From NCBI GenBank assembly GCA_963838885.1, contig CAWITB010000058.1, positions 124,001 to 188,000 of the forward strand: a stretch of 64,000 nucleotides of DNA, written 5' to 3'. The notes under the pieces were generated by a model. The model did no database searches. It saw nothing but the letters and a program-made list of their open reading frames with translations, and was not told the origin of the DNA. The stretch is from JAICMB01 sp963838885 (GTDB lineage: Bacteria; Acidobacteriota; Terriglobia; Bryobacterales; Bryobacteraceae). Positions 55,014-63,998 of the stretch are shown piece after piece; positions within the stretch are counted from its first letter, which is position 1, and the number at the start of each line of letters is the position of its first letter. A program made the translations under genes and the position numbers.

Positions 55014-55349
55014 TTATGCCGCCAACGCCGGGTTGGCAGCACAAGGGCTGCCTGTCCGCAACGCTTTCCGTCCAAATGCCCCGGCAGCCGGTGCAATGAA
55101 GGTGGCGACCGCGAAGCATCCTGCTGCCGGACCGACCACGGGCACACGGCGCGCTCGGCCATAGGATTTGACCCGCTGAAGATTCGCGGAGTCCGTCTCG
55201 TTGAATCCTTCCATACGCCCTCGTCTGATTGAGCTGCTTCGATTTCCCAAGCCCGCGACGAAGAAGCTTCCTCCGGGCGGCGTCTCGGCTATTTGCCCTT
55301 CAGCTTCCATGTACGGCTCGGGTTCAGTTTCGACAGGAAGGTACACCAA
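55014..55349 (-). CDS. hypothetical protein with a hydrophobic segment
   Basis: Up to 111 aa (GTG 55349; internal ATGs at 55310 and 55211). It has one hydrophobic stretch (VPVVGPAAGCFAVATFIAPA) and is otherwise polar. Adjacent to the ankyrin gene start. No family recognised and no good ribosome site, so the exact start and even the reality of the gene are uncertain. Confidence 0.35.
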   Translation of the reverse strand: MVYLPVETEPEPYMEAEGQIAETPPGGSFFVAGLGNRSSSIRRGRMEGFNETDSANLQRVKSYGRARRVPVVGPAAGCFAVATFIAPAAGAFGRKALRTGSPCAANPALAA

Positions 55350-55429
55350 AATTGCGAGGCGGAAAAGGGGGTTGTTGCGACAGCAGCAAAGAGAAACCGT
55401 CAGGCGGTTTTGCGGGGTACTCTGGAGGC

Positions 55430-55786
55430 ATGGTTTGCCCGTATCGGTGTCTTGGCCTTTTTGAGCCTCTTCTCGACCGTCTCCCGCGCAGGCTGGCCCG
55501 TCCCGTCAGTCACGTCATCGTGTCCGTCTACTTCCATTGGAAACTTTTCCTGGTCGGGGCGTTAATCGCCTTCAGCTCAGGTTCTCTCGGATTGATGTGC
55601 TGGGATAACTTGCCACGCGGCGAGTTTTTCTCCGCAATGCTGATTTTGACGCCGCTTTCCCTGTTCGCCTTGTGGCAATGGAACGAGGCATCCCAGCTAC
55701 GCCAGCGGCTTCGCTCCTTGGAAGAGGACTTGCGCGAAGAAGAACTCGAATACGAGTATCCCAACGGCAACCTCGCAGAAAACTAG
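55430..55786 (+). CDS. small two-TM membrane protein
   Basis: 118 aa from ATG 55430 (MVCPYRCLGLFEPLLDRLPR) with GGAGG just upstream at short spacing; the frame is open further upstream but without a convincing start. Two TM helices (WKLFLVGALIAFSSGSLGLM and FFSAMLILTPLSLFALW) and a charged helical C-terminus (LRQRLRSLEEDLREEELEYE). No family recognised. Confidence 0.5.
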   Translation: MVCPYRCLGLFEPLLDRLPRRLARPVSHVIVSVYFHWKLFLVGALIAFSSGSLGLMCWDNLPRGEFFSAMLILTPLSLFALWQWNEASQLRQRLRSLEEDLREEELEYEYPNGNLAEN

Positions 55787-55846
55787 GTTTGCCCCGCACC
55801 TGGACAACGATCAGAAGGGCTTCGTTACGAGTTTGATGTTCAGATA

Positions 55847-56080
55847 TCAGTGCGATTTCAGGAGCCGCACTCCTGGTCGGTCATCGTTGAGGAATTCCAC
55901 GCCTGCCTTTTCCAGCGCCCGTTTGACCAAAGAAAGCGTGGACGTGCGCGCACCAATCTCCCCATCGAAGCTCTCCATGCGACGCACGGTACCGATTGCC
56001 ACACGCGCCAGTTTCGCAAGCTCAGTCTGCTCCATGCCAATCAGCACGCGGGCAGCCCGTAACTGTCTTCCCGTGATCAA
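55847..56080 (-). CDS. XRE-family helix-turn-helix regulator
   Basis: About 77 aa from TTG 56080; the frame is open to 56137. ITGRQLRAARVLIGMEQTEL, AKLARVAIGTVRRMESFDGE and VKRALEKAGVEFLNDDRPGV match the Cro/CI-type domain whose family N-terminus begins at this ITGRQLRAAR segment, which decided the start. Likely a repressor of the neighbouring divergent gene or of island functions; the 100-bp gap to the Sel1 gene at 56178 is A/T-rich and could be its operator. Confidence 0.8.
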   Translation of the reverse strand: MITGRQLRAARVLIGMEQTELAKLARVAIGTVRRMESFDGEIGARTSTLSLVKRALEKAGVEFLNDDRPGVRLLKSH

Positions 56081-56177
56081 CTGAAGACCGTAACACGTAA
56101 AGAGAGCTAAACCCAAATGATTCAATCTGATACACAACTAGTTGATTATCATAACTAAATAATGCGATCCTCGGGCT

Positions 56178-57215
56178 ATGCCTGCACAGACGACGCTCGC
56201 GGCCGGCATACTGGCCGCACTCTCCGTTTCCGCTCTGCTAGCGCAGCAGCAAAATTCATCCGAACCGTTCTTTGTGTACGATCAATCCGGCGCGAAACCT
56301 TCCAGACCCATATCCCCGGCGGCGCTTCCGCCCTTAATACATTTCTGCGGCGGCGGCTGCAGCGCCGGGAAGGGAGGCACCCTCACTCTTGAGAACGGCC
56401 GCTACCCTTCCTACGACAAGCAGGGACTTTCCGGTTGGTGGGAGATTCAGAAGCTTGACCGCGATTCAGTCATCATCCAGCGTAATGACATCCGGCCTTA
56501 TCCCGGCAAAGCGACGGTAACGGGACGCCTCTCACCGGAAGGAAACTCCATCGTCAACGGCATCATCGACTGGACGTGGCATCCCTGCTGCGGAACGGCT
56601 CGCAATCCGTTCCAGATGGCGTGGGGTGATGCGCTGGATACGGTCCCGGCGGATGGAAATGGCCCACCCGCAATACCGGCGTGCGATGCGCAGGCCACTG
56701 CTACAACCGCCCAGGCTATCGAAAACGGGGTCCAGGCTATGGACAGGAAGAAAAGAACAATCGGTCTCTGCTGGTTCCAAATTGCCGCCGCACAGGGCAA
56801 CCCCCTTGCGGAAGGCGCTCTGGCGACAATTTACTACAGAGGCTTGGGAGTGCCTGTCGATTACGCCGAGGCACTGAAGCACGCCACCAAATCCGCCGCC
56901 GCGAAAAACTACCTGGGCGAAGACTGCCTGTACCTGATCTATTTGAACGGCAATGGCGTTCCCAAGAACCCCGAGAAGGCGGAGATGTACCGCCAGCTCG
57001 CGGAGAGAGACAAACTCCTGGCAGAGCAGGAGGACAAGCTGGAGGCGCAGAAACTCGCGGCTCAGCGGCAGCAGCAGGCAGATCAGCAGCAGGGTCAGAT
57101 GCAAGGGATCTTCTCGTTGCTGGATCTCTTCGGGTCATCCGAGCCCAAGGAGCCAAAGAAAAGCTCCATTGGCTGCGCGCCCGGCGTCGTGAATTACAAC
57201 TGCTATAGCCATTAA
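56178..57215 (+). CDS. exported Sel1-repeat protein
   Basis: 345 aa. Signal peptide (LAAGILAALSVSALLAQQQ), an N-terminal beta domain with Cys pairs (IHFCGGGCSAGKGGTLTLEN, WTWHPCCGTARNPFQMAWGD), then Sel1-like TPR repeats (IGLCWFQIAAAQGNPLAEGA, ATIYYRGLGVPVDYAEALKH, LYLIYLNGNGVPKNPEKAEM) and a Gln-rich coiled coil. Sel1 proteins scaffold protein complexes; in mobile islands some modulate host contact. Start ATG 56178, divergent from the XRE regulator. Confidence 0.8.
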   Translation: MPAQTTLAAGILAALSVSALLAQQQNSSEPFFVYDQSGAKPSRPISPAALPPLIHFCGGGCSAGKGGTLTLENGRYPSYDKQGLSGWWEIQKLDRDSVIIQRNDIRPYPGKATVTGRLSPEGNSIVNGIIDWTWHPCCGTARNPFQMAWGDALDTVPADGNGPPAIPACDAQATATTAQAIENGVQAMDRKKRTIGLCWFQIAAAQGNPLAEGALATIYYRGLGVPVDYAEALKHATKSAAAKNYLGEDCLYLIYLNGNGVPKNPEKAEMYRQLAERDKLLAEQEDKLEAQKLAAQRQQQADQQQGQMQGIFSLLDLFGSSEPKEPKKSSIGCAPGVVNYNCYSH

Positions 57216-57236
57216 AACAACTGGTGGCACGGCCCC

Positions 57237-57386
57237 ATGTCTTCGCTTATTCTCGGCCCTACCAAGCCCGCAGTCCGCTTGTTCGGCCCGAACTACCTCA
57301 ATTCCGATGAAGTCCTCACCTACGGGGGCGACGGCCACTTGCTCAGCCCCCTCCGCCGTTGCGGCCTCATGCGACTCAGCTATTGA
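57237..57386 (+). pseudogene. possible N-terminal fragment of a second coupling protein
   Basis: 49-codon frame, MSSLILGPTKPAVRLFGPNY, then LNSDEVLTYGGDGHLLSP. The segment resembles the stretch just before Walker A in VirD4/TraG coupling proteins (GDGHLL then APTRxGKG), after which this frame diverges and ends. It overlaps the end of the converging pilin gene by 7 bp. I read it as a truncated coupling-protein 5' end left when the pilin block was joined here. Short, so uncertain. Confidence 0.35.
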
Positions 57387-58207
57387 AACCGGAACGACAT
57401 GCCACAGTTAGCACCGTTGCCGTTGTTGGTAGCCAGTGCATAGGCAGGCGTAGCGGTCGAGTCGTAGCAGTCGGTCGCGGCTGCAGGGCTCGACGTATGG
57501 GCAGAAGGAGTGGCGGTACCATTCTCGCCCGCATCGGCACCGTCATACAAGGCTTGGGCATTACCGGTTGTCGGGAAACCGTCATCCATTTTCTTATCGA
57601 TATTGTAGGCCTGCTGTGCGGTGACGCTTACACCGGAGGTGACTGCACCCGCTCCCGAAATCGAGGTCAGATTCGACATGCCGTAATAATTCACGCCCCC
57701 GGTGCTGTAGACGTAAATGAAGTTGCCCCGCCCCAGCTTGGCGGGAGGAAAATAGCTGCTAAGCGCCGTGGACGCAATGGCGGCGACGGTGCCCGGAGCG
57801 GCTGACGTGAAACTGCCGTCCACCAGGTTTATATTCATTGGTGTCGCCGGATTTCCAACGCTTAAGTCAGACCAGAAAGTTGTGGTTTCGCCCCCTTGGA
57901 CGAAGCCGTCGGCTGCGCCCGCCTTCGTGCCTTCGATAAGGCCGTTGCCGTCGCCCATCCCAGGCGCCGTTCCTCGTGCCTGAAAACCAAATGAGGTGGC
58001 AGTGGCGGCGTTTAGATCACCGGGAAGAGCATTATACTTGCCTCGAAACGTATTCACCGCCGTGTTGTATTTCTCAATCTGGGCGATGGTGGCGCGCACC
58101 TCTGCCGCGCGGATAAGATCTTGTCCCACCAGAACACCACCGACGATCAAGCCGATGATGACCAGCACTATTGAAAGTTCGATAAGCGTAAAACCACGTG
58201 ATTGCAT
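57380..58207 (-). CDS. type IV pilin-like protein (prepilin N-methylation motif)
   Basis: 275 aa from ATG 58207 (MQSRGFTLIELSIVLVIIGL). The prepilin site G-FTLIEL with Glu at mature position 5 and the hydrophobic helix (SIVLVIIGLIVGGVLVGQDL) are complete. The C-terminal globular part is Gly/Ser/Thr-rich, with four Cys (one near DCYDSTATP, one near GANCGMSFRFQ). Such pilins with the IRAAEVRATIAQIEKYNTA segment are typical of Alphaproteobacteria-like genomes, which hints at a foreign origin. The longer frame from 58225 is not needed. Confidence 0.85.
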   Translation of the reverse strand: MQSRGFTLIELSIVLVIIGLIVGGVLVGQDLIRAAEVRATIAQIEKYNTAVNTFRGKYNALPGDLNAATATSFGFQARGTAPGMGDGNGLIEGTKAGAADGFVQGGETTTFWSDLSVGNPATPMNINLVDGSFTSAAPGTVAAIASTALSSYFPPAKLGRGNFIYVYSTGGVNYYGMSNLTSISGAGAVTSGVSVTAQQAYNIDKKMDDGFPTTGNAQALYDGADAGENGTATPSAHTSSPAAATDCYDSTATPAYALATNNGNGANCGMSFRFQ

Positions 58208-58512
58208 ATATAAACCCTTTCCCAATGTGTCTCGTAAGCGGTTTACAACACGCTGATTGTACGGAGGAAATATTAGACGCCCACCTGCATAAAATCAAGC
58301 ATTATTCCGGAACGCGAGATCTAAATTGTCAGAAGACGTTTGTAGTGACGGCGCGCCCAAAGATGAAGCTAAGGCCGATTACTGGCACACACATTCCCAA
58401 CAGCATACTGACCGCCAGAAGCCGAGCGTTGGCGGCCCACCGGCAAAGCAGTCAAGCTCTTACTTTCTCGATTGGCCCGGATGGTAAGCCTCAGCTCGGC
58501 CATAGGCCTCGT
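58208..58512. other. gap between pilin gene and small membrane protein
   Basis: About 300 bp, visibly lower in GC than the chromosome. Open frames on the plus strand here have no family signal or ribosome site. It should hold the promoter of the pilin gene (minus strand, reading leftwards from 58207); a GGGAAAGGG purine run upstream of 58207 is the likely ribosome site. Confidence 0.5.
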
Positions 58513-58794
58513 TTACTTTTCCTTCGACAGTTTAGGCGTTACCGTTGTATGTAGCCTTTGGGACGGCGAGGGTTGATCCGTCAAATATAAGCGATGATAA
58601 AGGTCCTTACTGCAAGTAGCCGATTTCCAATCAGTCTCGATACAGATGATTTCTTTTCCTTGCGTAAAGCCCTGTCTATTACCAACCATAAATGAACCCA
58701 CGCAAAGACCCAGTAGAAACACCACGAATAAGATAAGGCCCCCGTCATGTCCGGCGCATCTTTTTGAGGATATGTTGGCATCAGGAGTGTGCAT
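58513..58794 (-). CDS. small membrane hypothetical protein
   Basis: 93 aa from ATG 58794. N-terminal polar part, one TM helix (LILFVVFLLGLCVGSFMVGN), then a polar region with two Cys (KEIICIETDWKSATCSKDLY). No family recognised. Lower GC than the chromosome. Confidence 0.5.
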   Translation of the reverse strand: MHTPDANISSKRCAGHDGGLILFVVFLLGLCVGSFMVGNRQGFTQGKEIICIETDWKSATCSKDLYHRLYLTDQPSPSQRLHTTVTPKLSKEK

Positions 58795-59010
58795 GATCGT
58801 GTGTAGCACAGCGTAAATAGGGGTTCAACCAGCAAGTCGCGGCGCGGGCCAAGAAGCCTTCTTAGTAGCTTCGTCGGTGGCGTCACCGGACACAAAATGT
58901 TTCCCTATTGACCGCGCAATGACTATAGATAACTGAATAGTCCATCCTAAGACGCCGCCGGAACTATGGCGACTACCACCTGATTGGGCACCCTGGGGAA
59001 TGAAGAACAT

Positions 59011-60415
59011 ATGCCAAAACCGGCCGCGTCGATTATAACGCCCTCGCCTTGGCCGATAGTGCTCCCGATGCTCATAGTGATGGCAATAGCTTACCGATAC
59101 TATACCCATATTCCTCCCACGCTCATTCCGAGCAACTTTTATGGTCTGCTCGGCTCGGCGTTCATGGCTGGCCAGACGAGCCTGCTCATCACACCCTCTC
59201 CTCAACTGCTCGCTTTACCCGATCCTTATGATTCCAGCGTTAACCAGCCCTACGTTCTCTGGGATGCCGTATTATTCGACAAAGAAGTATTATCTATATT
59301 TTGGTCCTGTACCGGCGTTGTTATTCTGGGTACCCGTCAAATGGATTACGGGCGTCGGGCTGAGTGACCCAACGCTTGTCCTTGGCTTTTCGATTGTCGG
59401 CACGGGCTCTCTTGTGGTGCTCCTTGCCCGCATTTCGGCGCGTGAGCAGCTGTCCACGCAGCTGGGCTTAACCCTCGCAATATTTGCGCTGACCTTTGGA
59501 ACATGGCTTCCTTTCATGCTCCGCAGGCCGTCCTTCTACGAGGTTGCGATTTCAGGCGCATACTGCTTCTCAGCGCTTGGCTCATTGTTCGTTTGGCACG
59601 GGTTCCAACCAGGTCGAAAACCTCTATATTGGCTGGGAACGGCCAGCCTTTGCCTCGGCCTAGCCGCAGGGTGCCGCGTTGTTCATATCTTTAACGTTGT
59701 TTTGCTCATAGCGGCGTGGACCGTTCTCTGGCGGCGCAGCCGCCCTAGTTTGATCTCATCTGGGCTCTGGACATTCGGCCCATGGAGCCTCTGCATTGCG
59801 GGATTGATGGCCTACAACTATGCGCGCTTTGGCTCGGTCTTTGAAACCGGAGCTAATTACCTATGTACAATTGGCAACGTACATAGCCCTGAATTCAGAA
59901 TGCTACGCTGGGAAAGACTAATACCCAACGCTTACTTCTATCTATTCAGAGCCCTCACCTGGAAGGACACTTTGACATTTCCGTTCTTCCATATTGACTA
60001 CTATGCGGACATTCCACTCCCGCTGTTGCATATGAACGCGATGACATATGAGCCGGTGTACGGCTTGTTCGCTAACAGCCCCTTCTCGCTGTTCGTTTTT
60101 GCGACCCCCTATTGTATCGCAAAGTGCCGACGACTCGCGCCGGAAACACAAGCGATCGTGATCGCTATATCGCTGTATGGAGGCTGTTTGCTTTCGTTCC
60201 TACTTTTATATTTCTTCACGACGGCGCGATACTGTGTCGATTTCGCACCGTGGATAATGTTTGTCGCGTGCTTGCAGTATTTGCGTCTACTGAGCGAAGC
60301 CAAAGATCGAAGGATGTACTATATACTCCTCGCTGTTGGTGGTGTTGCGTCCATATATAGCTGCTTTACAGGCACAATGTCAGGATATTGCGGTCAATAT
60401 TTATGTGAGGCTTAG
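59011..60415 (+). pseudogene. polytopic membrane protein resembling GT39-like glycosyltransferases, one frameshift
   Basis: From ATG 59011 (MPKPAASIITPSPWPIVLPM) through LLALPDPYDSSVNQ and VLWDAVLFDK, then a frame change at 59,281-59,286 (one extra base in AAAGAAG), then KKYYLYFGPVPALLFWVPVK and about nine more TM helices to 60415. The motif order LPDPYD ... YYLYFGPxPA is seen in large membrane proteins of the mannosyltransferase-like class. No catalytic Asp pair was confirmed, so the enzyme class is inferred. Confidence 0.6.
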
Positions 60416-60740
60416 TAATCGTGACCGCACATTCACTTGTAATTACACTGCATCGTTTTACGCTGCTAAAGACCGTGTTAATGGAATGGCTACAACGATC
60501 AAAGCAGCTCAGAACGTGTCTTGGAATCCGACTGAAACGTTGTTCTTGAAACGGGAGTCGCGAGCTGGTGTTGTATAAGCAGGGATCTCCAGAGCGGGAG
60601 AAGTCCGACGGGCGATATCTGACCACCTGCGAACACCTTCATGCGGATAAATTACACCGGCTAATGCAGGGGTGGGATTGACGCGAACGAGACTAATTGC
60701 TCCGGCGTGTTTGTTGCAGGATGCAGGTGGGAGCGCTGGC
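60416..60740. other. gap without recognisable genes
   Basis: About 325 bp between the membrane protein and the converging pilin gene. Short open frames on both strands lack family signal. No hairpin with T-run was recognised. Confidence 0.5.
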
Positions 60741-61571
60741 CTAAAACACTCTGAGGAACATTAACACGCAGGCCGGTGGTCCCTGATAGGACAAATTATA
60801 CGTGCCAGACACCCATGTTTGATTCCAGTTATTGCAATTTGGCGCATAACTAGGAGTCGCGGTCAACACGCTTCCCGAAGACGGAATTCCGTCATCTATT
60901 TTAAGATCAATCGCGTAAGCGTCTTGTGGACTGATCACTGGCCCAAAAGCCGGAAAGCTCGCTTCGGCAGTGATGCTAGTGTTTTCGAGAATAATCATGT
61001 TACCGTAATTACCGGGATACCATCCGTTCAACCCGTCCGTGAGGCTGGTAGTGGGTGATAAAACAGCATATACGCCGCTGGTTATCTTCGACGAAGGCGC
61101 GTTAGCTCCATTTGGGCTATAGTAGTTCGGATCAGGCCCGGTCTGAAAGAAAAAAGGCTGATTGGAATTATTAGCATGGCCCGGCTCGCCGTTGTAATAT
61201 CCTGGAATCAGCCCTGCCAACGCTAGTTCCTGCCATGCCCACATCGGCTCATATAAGGTGACAGGGCCGTCGCCGTTGCCAAGGGTATACTGGTCATCAA
61301 GCGTGCCGTTACCGTTGCCATTATTGACGGGATAACCTTGGCTGTCCCTCGTACCGAAGAATGTCGTGGCATTTGGACAATCACCTGGCAGACAATTGTA
61401 TTTGCCCTCAAAGGTCATGGCGGCTGTCTTGTATCTGTCGATGTCGCTGACGACTGAACGAAGCTCGGCGGCTTTGATTAGATCCCGTCCGGTCAGCACG
61501 CCGCCGACAATCAGCCCGATGATGACCAATACTACCTAAAGCTCGATCAGCGTGAAGCCGCGTTGTCGCAT
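60741..61571 (-). pseudogene. type IV pilin-like gene with an in-frame amber codon in the leader helix
   Basis: ATG 61571 reads MRQRGFTLIEL, then TAG (61536-61538), then VVLVIIGLIVGGVLTGRDLI. The stop falls where the other pilin has Ser in ELSIVLVIIGL, so one C-to-A change (TCG to TAG) explains it. The rest of the frame is intact: YKTAAMTFEGKYNCLPGDCP, a Gly/Asn-rich body and C-terminal Cys. Translation could restart only without the prepilin motif, so the product would not be assembled. The start overlaps the msrB stop (TGATG), so the two were one operon. Confidence 0.8.
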
Positions 61572-62065
61572 CAGTTTGCCGCAGCGGGAGAAAAACACAG
61601 TGATGCACCGTTATTAGAGTAATGCAGGCCGGTGGGTTGCGGCCCGTCGTCAAGGATATGGCCCTGATGGCCGCCGCACCGTGAGCAGTGATACTCAAGC
61701 CGCGCCACCATCATCGTGGCATCGGCCCGCGTCTGAATATGCCCCGGTAATACATTAAAGAAGCTCGGCCACCCGCTCTGGCTGTTGAACTTAAAGCGCG
61801 AGGGGAACAGGGGGAGGCTGCATCCCGCACAGCTATACAGACCCGCCCGGGCTTCGTGCAGGAGCGGACTTGAAAACGCCTCTTCAGTGCCACCCCGCCG
61901 CAAAACCTGATACTGTTCGCCTGTTAGGCGATTCCGCCACTGCGCATCATCTAGAACCAGCATGTCAATGGCTGCCCCCAGAGCTTCGCGGAGTAAAAGG
62001 CCCGGCGCCAGCAATGAACACGCCCCACCGATAATGATGTGTTGTAGGAAACGGCATCTGTTCAT
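61571..62065 (-). CDS. msrB: exported methionine-R-sulfoxide reductase MsrB, catalytic Cys replaced
   Basis: 164 aa from ATG 62065 (GGAG five bases upstream). A signal-peptide-like leader (FLQHIIIGGACSLLAPGLLL), then MsrB: WRNRLTGEQYQVLRRGGTEE, the two zinc CxxC pairs (YSCAGCSLPLF and YHCSRCGGHQGHIL) and FNSQSGWPSFF. At the active site the family has RYC(I/V)N, here HYSNN: the catalytic Cys is Ser (TCT; one base from TGT) and the Arg is His. A Cys six residues later (ASLCFSP) is not the usual nucleophile position. Probably inactive or altered. It precedes the broken pilin. Confidence 0.8.
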   Translation of the reverse strand: MNRCRFLQHIIIGGACSLLAPGLLLREALGAAIDMLVLDDAQWRNRLTGEQYQVLRRGGTEEAFSSPLLHEARAGLYSCAGCSLPLFPSRFKFNSQSGWPSFFNVLPGHIQTRADATMMVARLEYHCSRCGGHQGHILDDGPQPTGLHYSNNGASLCFSPAAAN

Positions 62066-62350
62066 TCCACTCCAGAATCTCTGTTTGAACGTATGTAGTT
62101 TCCGCATATCATCCGCCGTCGCCCGGCCCGCCGACAGTCACACGGCATCAACTCTACATACTACGGCTAAATCCTTAAACTTACGTTAACGAACCCCTCT
62201 GCTTCCTGGAAGCCGAAAGAGCCAACCATTCTACGTCTGCGGGGAAATGATTGCGATACGAGTTAAAGGTCACCACGGTTTAAGGAGCATGCGCTTCCAC
62301 TACAGTGGGGTACTCACGCCGCGTTCTTCTCAAGGCGCACCCCGACTGAG

Positions 62351-63010
62351 TCACCGCTGCTTAACGGAGGCGGCCCTCGCCTTGGGAGTCGCTAGAGGAG
62401 CTTCTATCGTCGCGGGCGCGCAAGGTGCCGGTGATTTCGTCTCCGCGATCGCATGTTCTCTCTGCTCCGCCATCTCATGTTCTCTCTGCGCCAGGATGGC
62501 GCGGGATATTCCGTTGTCCAGTGCTTTGTCAAACGCAGCGGCTTGATTTCTGTCCTTGCTGACGTGCTGCACCATCTGCTTTAGGGAGAAAGTTTGCCCG
62601 TCTATTTTAAACGCTATATGTTCAGCGGAGGGAATGGTTTCAACTACTACGCCTATTAAAGCAAGCTTATGTGGGTCATTGTGCTCTGCAGCCTCTTTGG
62701 CGGTATCATAAAACAGCTGCCCTATGGTACGGAGTCGCCACTCAGGCGGCATTGCATATTTTATGTCCTGGAGAAAAGAGGTTTGCAACTCCACGATTTG
62801 ACCCTTTGCGAAAAAGTCCTTAGTATCTGCGATAACACTGTTTTCGTGGCTGCTAAGTAGGGTCTCAGGCCATTCGGTATTGTAAGGGCGAATCCATTCC
62901 GGCAACAGACTCGGGCTGTGGCGTATCCATTTTCCAACCGCAGACTGGTTTTGATGTGTTTGGCGGGTAGCCATTTCAGCGTCTACGTCATATACTCCTA
63001 AAGAAGGCAT
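62351..63010 (-). CDS. hypothetical island protein
   Basis: 219 aa from ATG 63010, soluble. Segments WIRHSPSLLPEWIRPYNTEW, IVELQTSFLQDIKYAMPPEW, IGVVVETIPSAEHIAFKIDG and MVQHVSKDRNQAAAFDKALD, then a repeated charged helix (QREHEMAEQREHAIAE) and a basic Ala/Pro tail. No family recognised; lower GC than the chromosome. It may be an effector or a structural protein of the island. Confidence 0.55.
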   Translation of the reverse strand: MPSLGVYDVDAEMATRQTHQNQSAVGKWIRHSPSLLPEWIRPYNTEWPETLLSSHENSVIADTKDFFAKGQIVELQTSFLQDIKYAMPPEWRLRTIGQLFYDTAKEAAEHNDPHKLALIGVVVETIPSAEHIAFKIDGQTFSLKQMVQHVSKDRNQAAAFDKALDNGISRAILAQREHEMAEQREHAIAETKSPAPCAPATIEAPLATPKARAASVKQR

Positions 63011-63459
63011 CGCTTCTGTCCTTTTGGTTGGGGTGATGGTAAGACATTGAATGGAGAGCGACTAACGGTGTTTGTCTGTAGACATCTTGGACCGGAGTCT
63101 GTCGGTGAAGCTATCATGGCGATCTCTTTTCTCGTTAACTTTCATATCCAATGCTGCAAGACATCGGGGTTTCTGTCTCCACCTATAGCTGCCCATTCTG
63201 CTAATAATTGGCCAAAACCGGGTGTTTCGTGTTCCGACCTATCGAAAGTGTCATCCTTTCGTTGTTCCATTCGCCGTTCTTTCATGTATTAGTGACATGC
63301 ATTTCTAAAAGGCATGGAGTCTTTAGAAAAGTTAAACTTTTGTTACGGCCCTATTTCGATGTTTCCGCTTTGCAGAAGTCACGGATGCTGCTGAAACACT
63401 CCTCCTTGGAACAGCAACGGAGTGGTTTTGTGATGGCCAAGCAGGCGGTTAGCGAGTAG
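63011..63459. other. low-GC gap with one possible 47-aa ORF
   Basis: About 450 bp, low in GC. A minus-strand frame from ATG 63285 to TGA 63142 could encode MKERRMEQRKDDTFDRSEHE followed by TPGFGQLLAEWAAIGGDRNP, but there is no strong ribosome site or family match. The plus-strand frames look random. Confidence 0.4.
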
Positions 63460-63620
63460 TTGCTTTGTAACGTCCACCGCGAAGACATGTGCCTGAGAAG
63501 CCTACTGCACCCTCTCGACACGGCGCTTTCCTCTTATTACAGCCGCAGAGGCCGTCGCTCCATCGACCCCGAGCTGATGCTGCGCATTATGCTGGTGGGC
63601 TATGGCGTTCCGTCTTATTT
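63460..63620 (+). pseudogene. IS1182/IS5-type transposase N-terminal fragment
   Basis: LLHPLDTALSSYYSRRGRRS then IDPELMLRIMLVGY is the conserved N-terminal segment of IS1182-type transposases (YSxxGRPSIDPxxMxRMLLxGY). The family continues with YGIRSERRL; here the similarity stops after GYG near 63,605. No start, no catalytic domain, no terminal repeats: a fragment left from a lost IS. Confidence 0.75.
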
Positions 63621-63998
63621 TATAAAGCGCTCTCTTCCGATATCGGCCGTGGGCTGAGAAAAGGTGGGGATATATCGTGCGCTGTCTTTCAGTTTTACAT
63701 CTTTGTGCTCTCCTTTTGCATTCAGCAGATGAATCGGAATGCCATCGTTTGCGGCGAACTGAGCAAGCGTTTGAACCCCCGAAAGCGATAACGGCACGTA
63801 GGCGCTCACCGGTAATTCTGCGTCGTCTCTTCCTTTGGCGAACGACCAGATTTCTTTCACTCCCCCCGCTTGTTTTCCAAATTCCGCATTCGCTATAGCC
63901 ATGGCGTTTTGAACCGGATCGATACTGTTAAATCCCGCCTCTTCTACCTTTACGCCCGCTACGTACGCGCCATTGGCTAGTTTTGCAACGACCACCTG
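63615..63998 (-). CDS. cytidine-deaminase-like fold protein, 5' end beyond the window
   Basis: At least 128 residues, open to the right edge (GTG 63995 is an internal or alternative start). VVAKLANGAYVAGVKVEEAG, FNSIDPVQNAMAIANAEFGK and VKEIWSFAKGRDDAELPV follow the strand-helix order of cytidine deaminases (GxxYxGVNxExA, then xxCAExxA). But the metal motif (CAE, later PCxxC) is replaced by DPVQNA. It may be a catalytically dead or divergent deaminase-fold protein. The C-terminus overlaps the IS fragment. Confidence 0.45.
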   Translation of the reverse strand, partial: QVVVAKLANGAYVAGVKVEEAGFNSIDPVQNAMAIANAEFGKQAGGVKEIWSFAKGRDDAELPVSAYVPLSLSGVQTLAQFAANDGIPIHLLNAKGEHKDVKLKDSARYIPTFSQPTADIGRERFIK

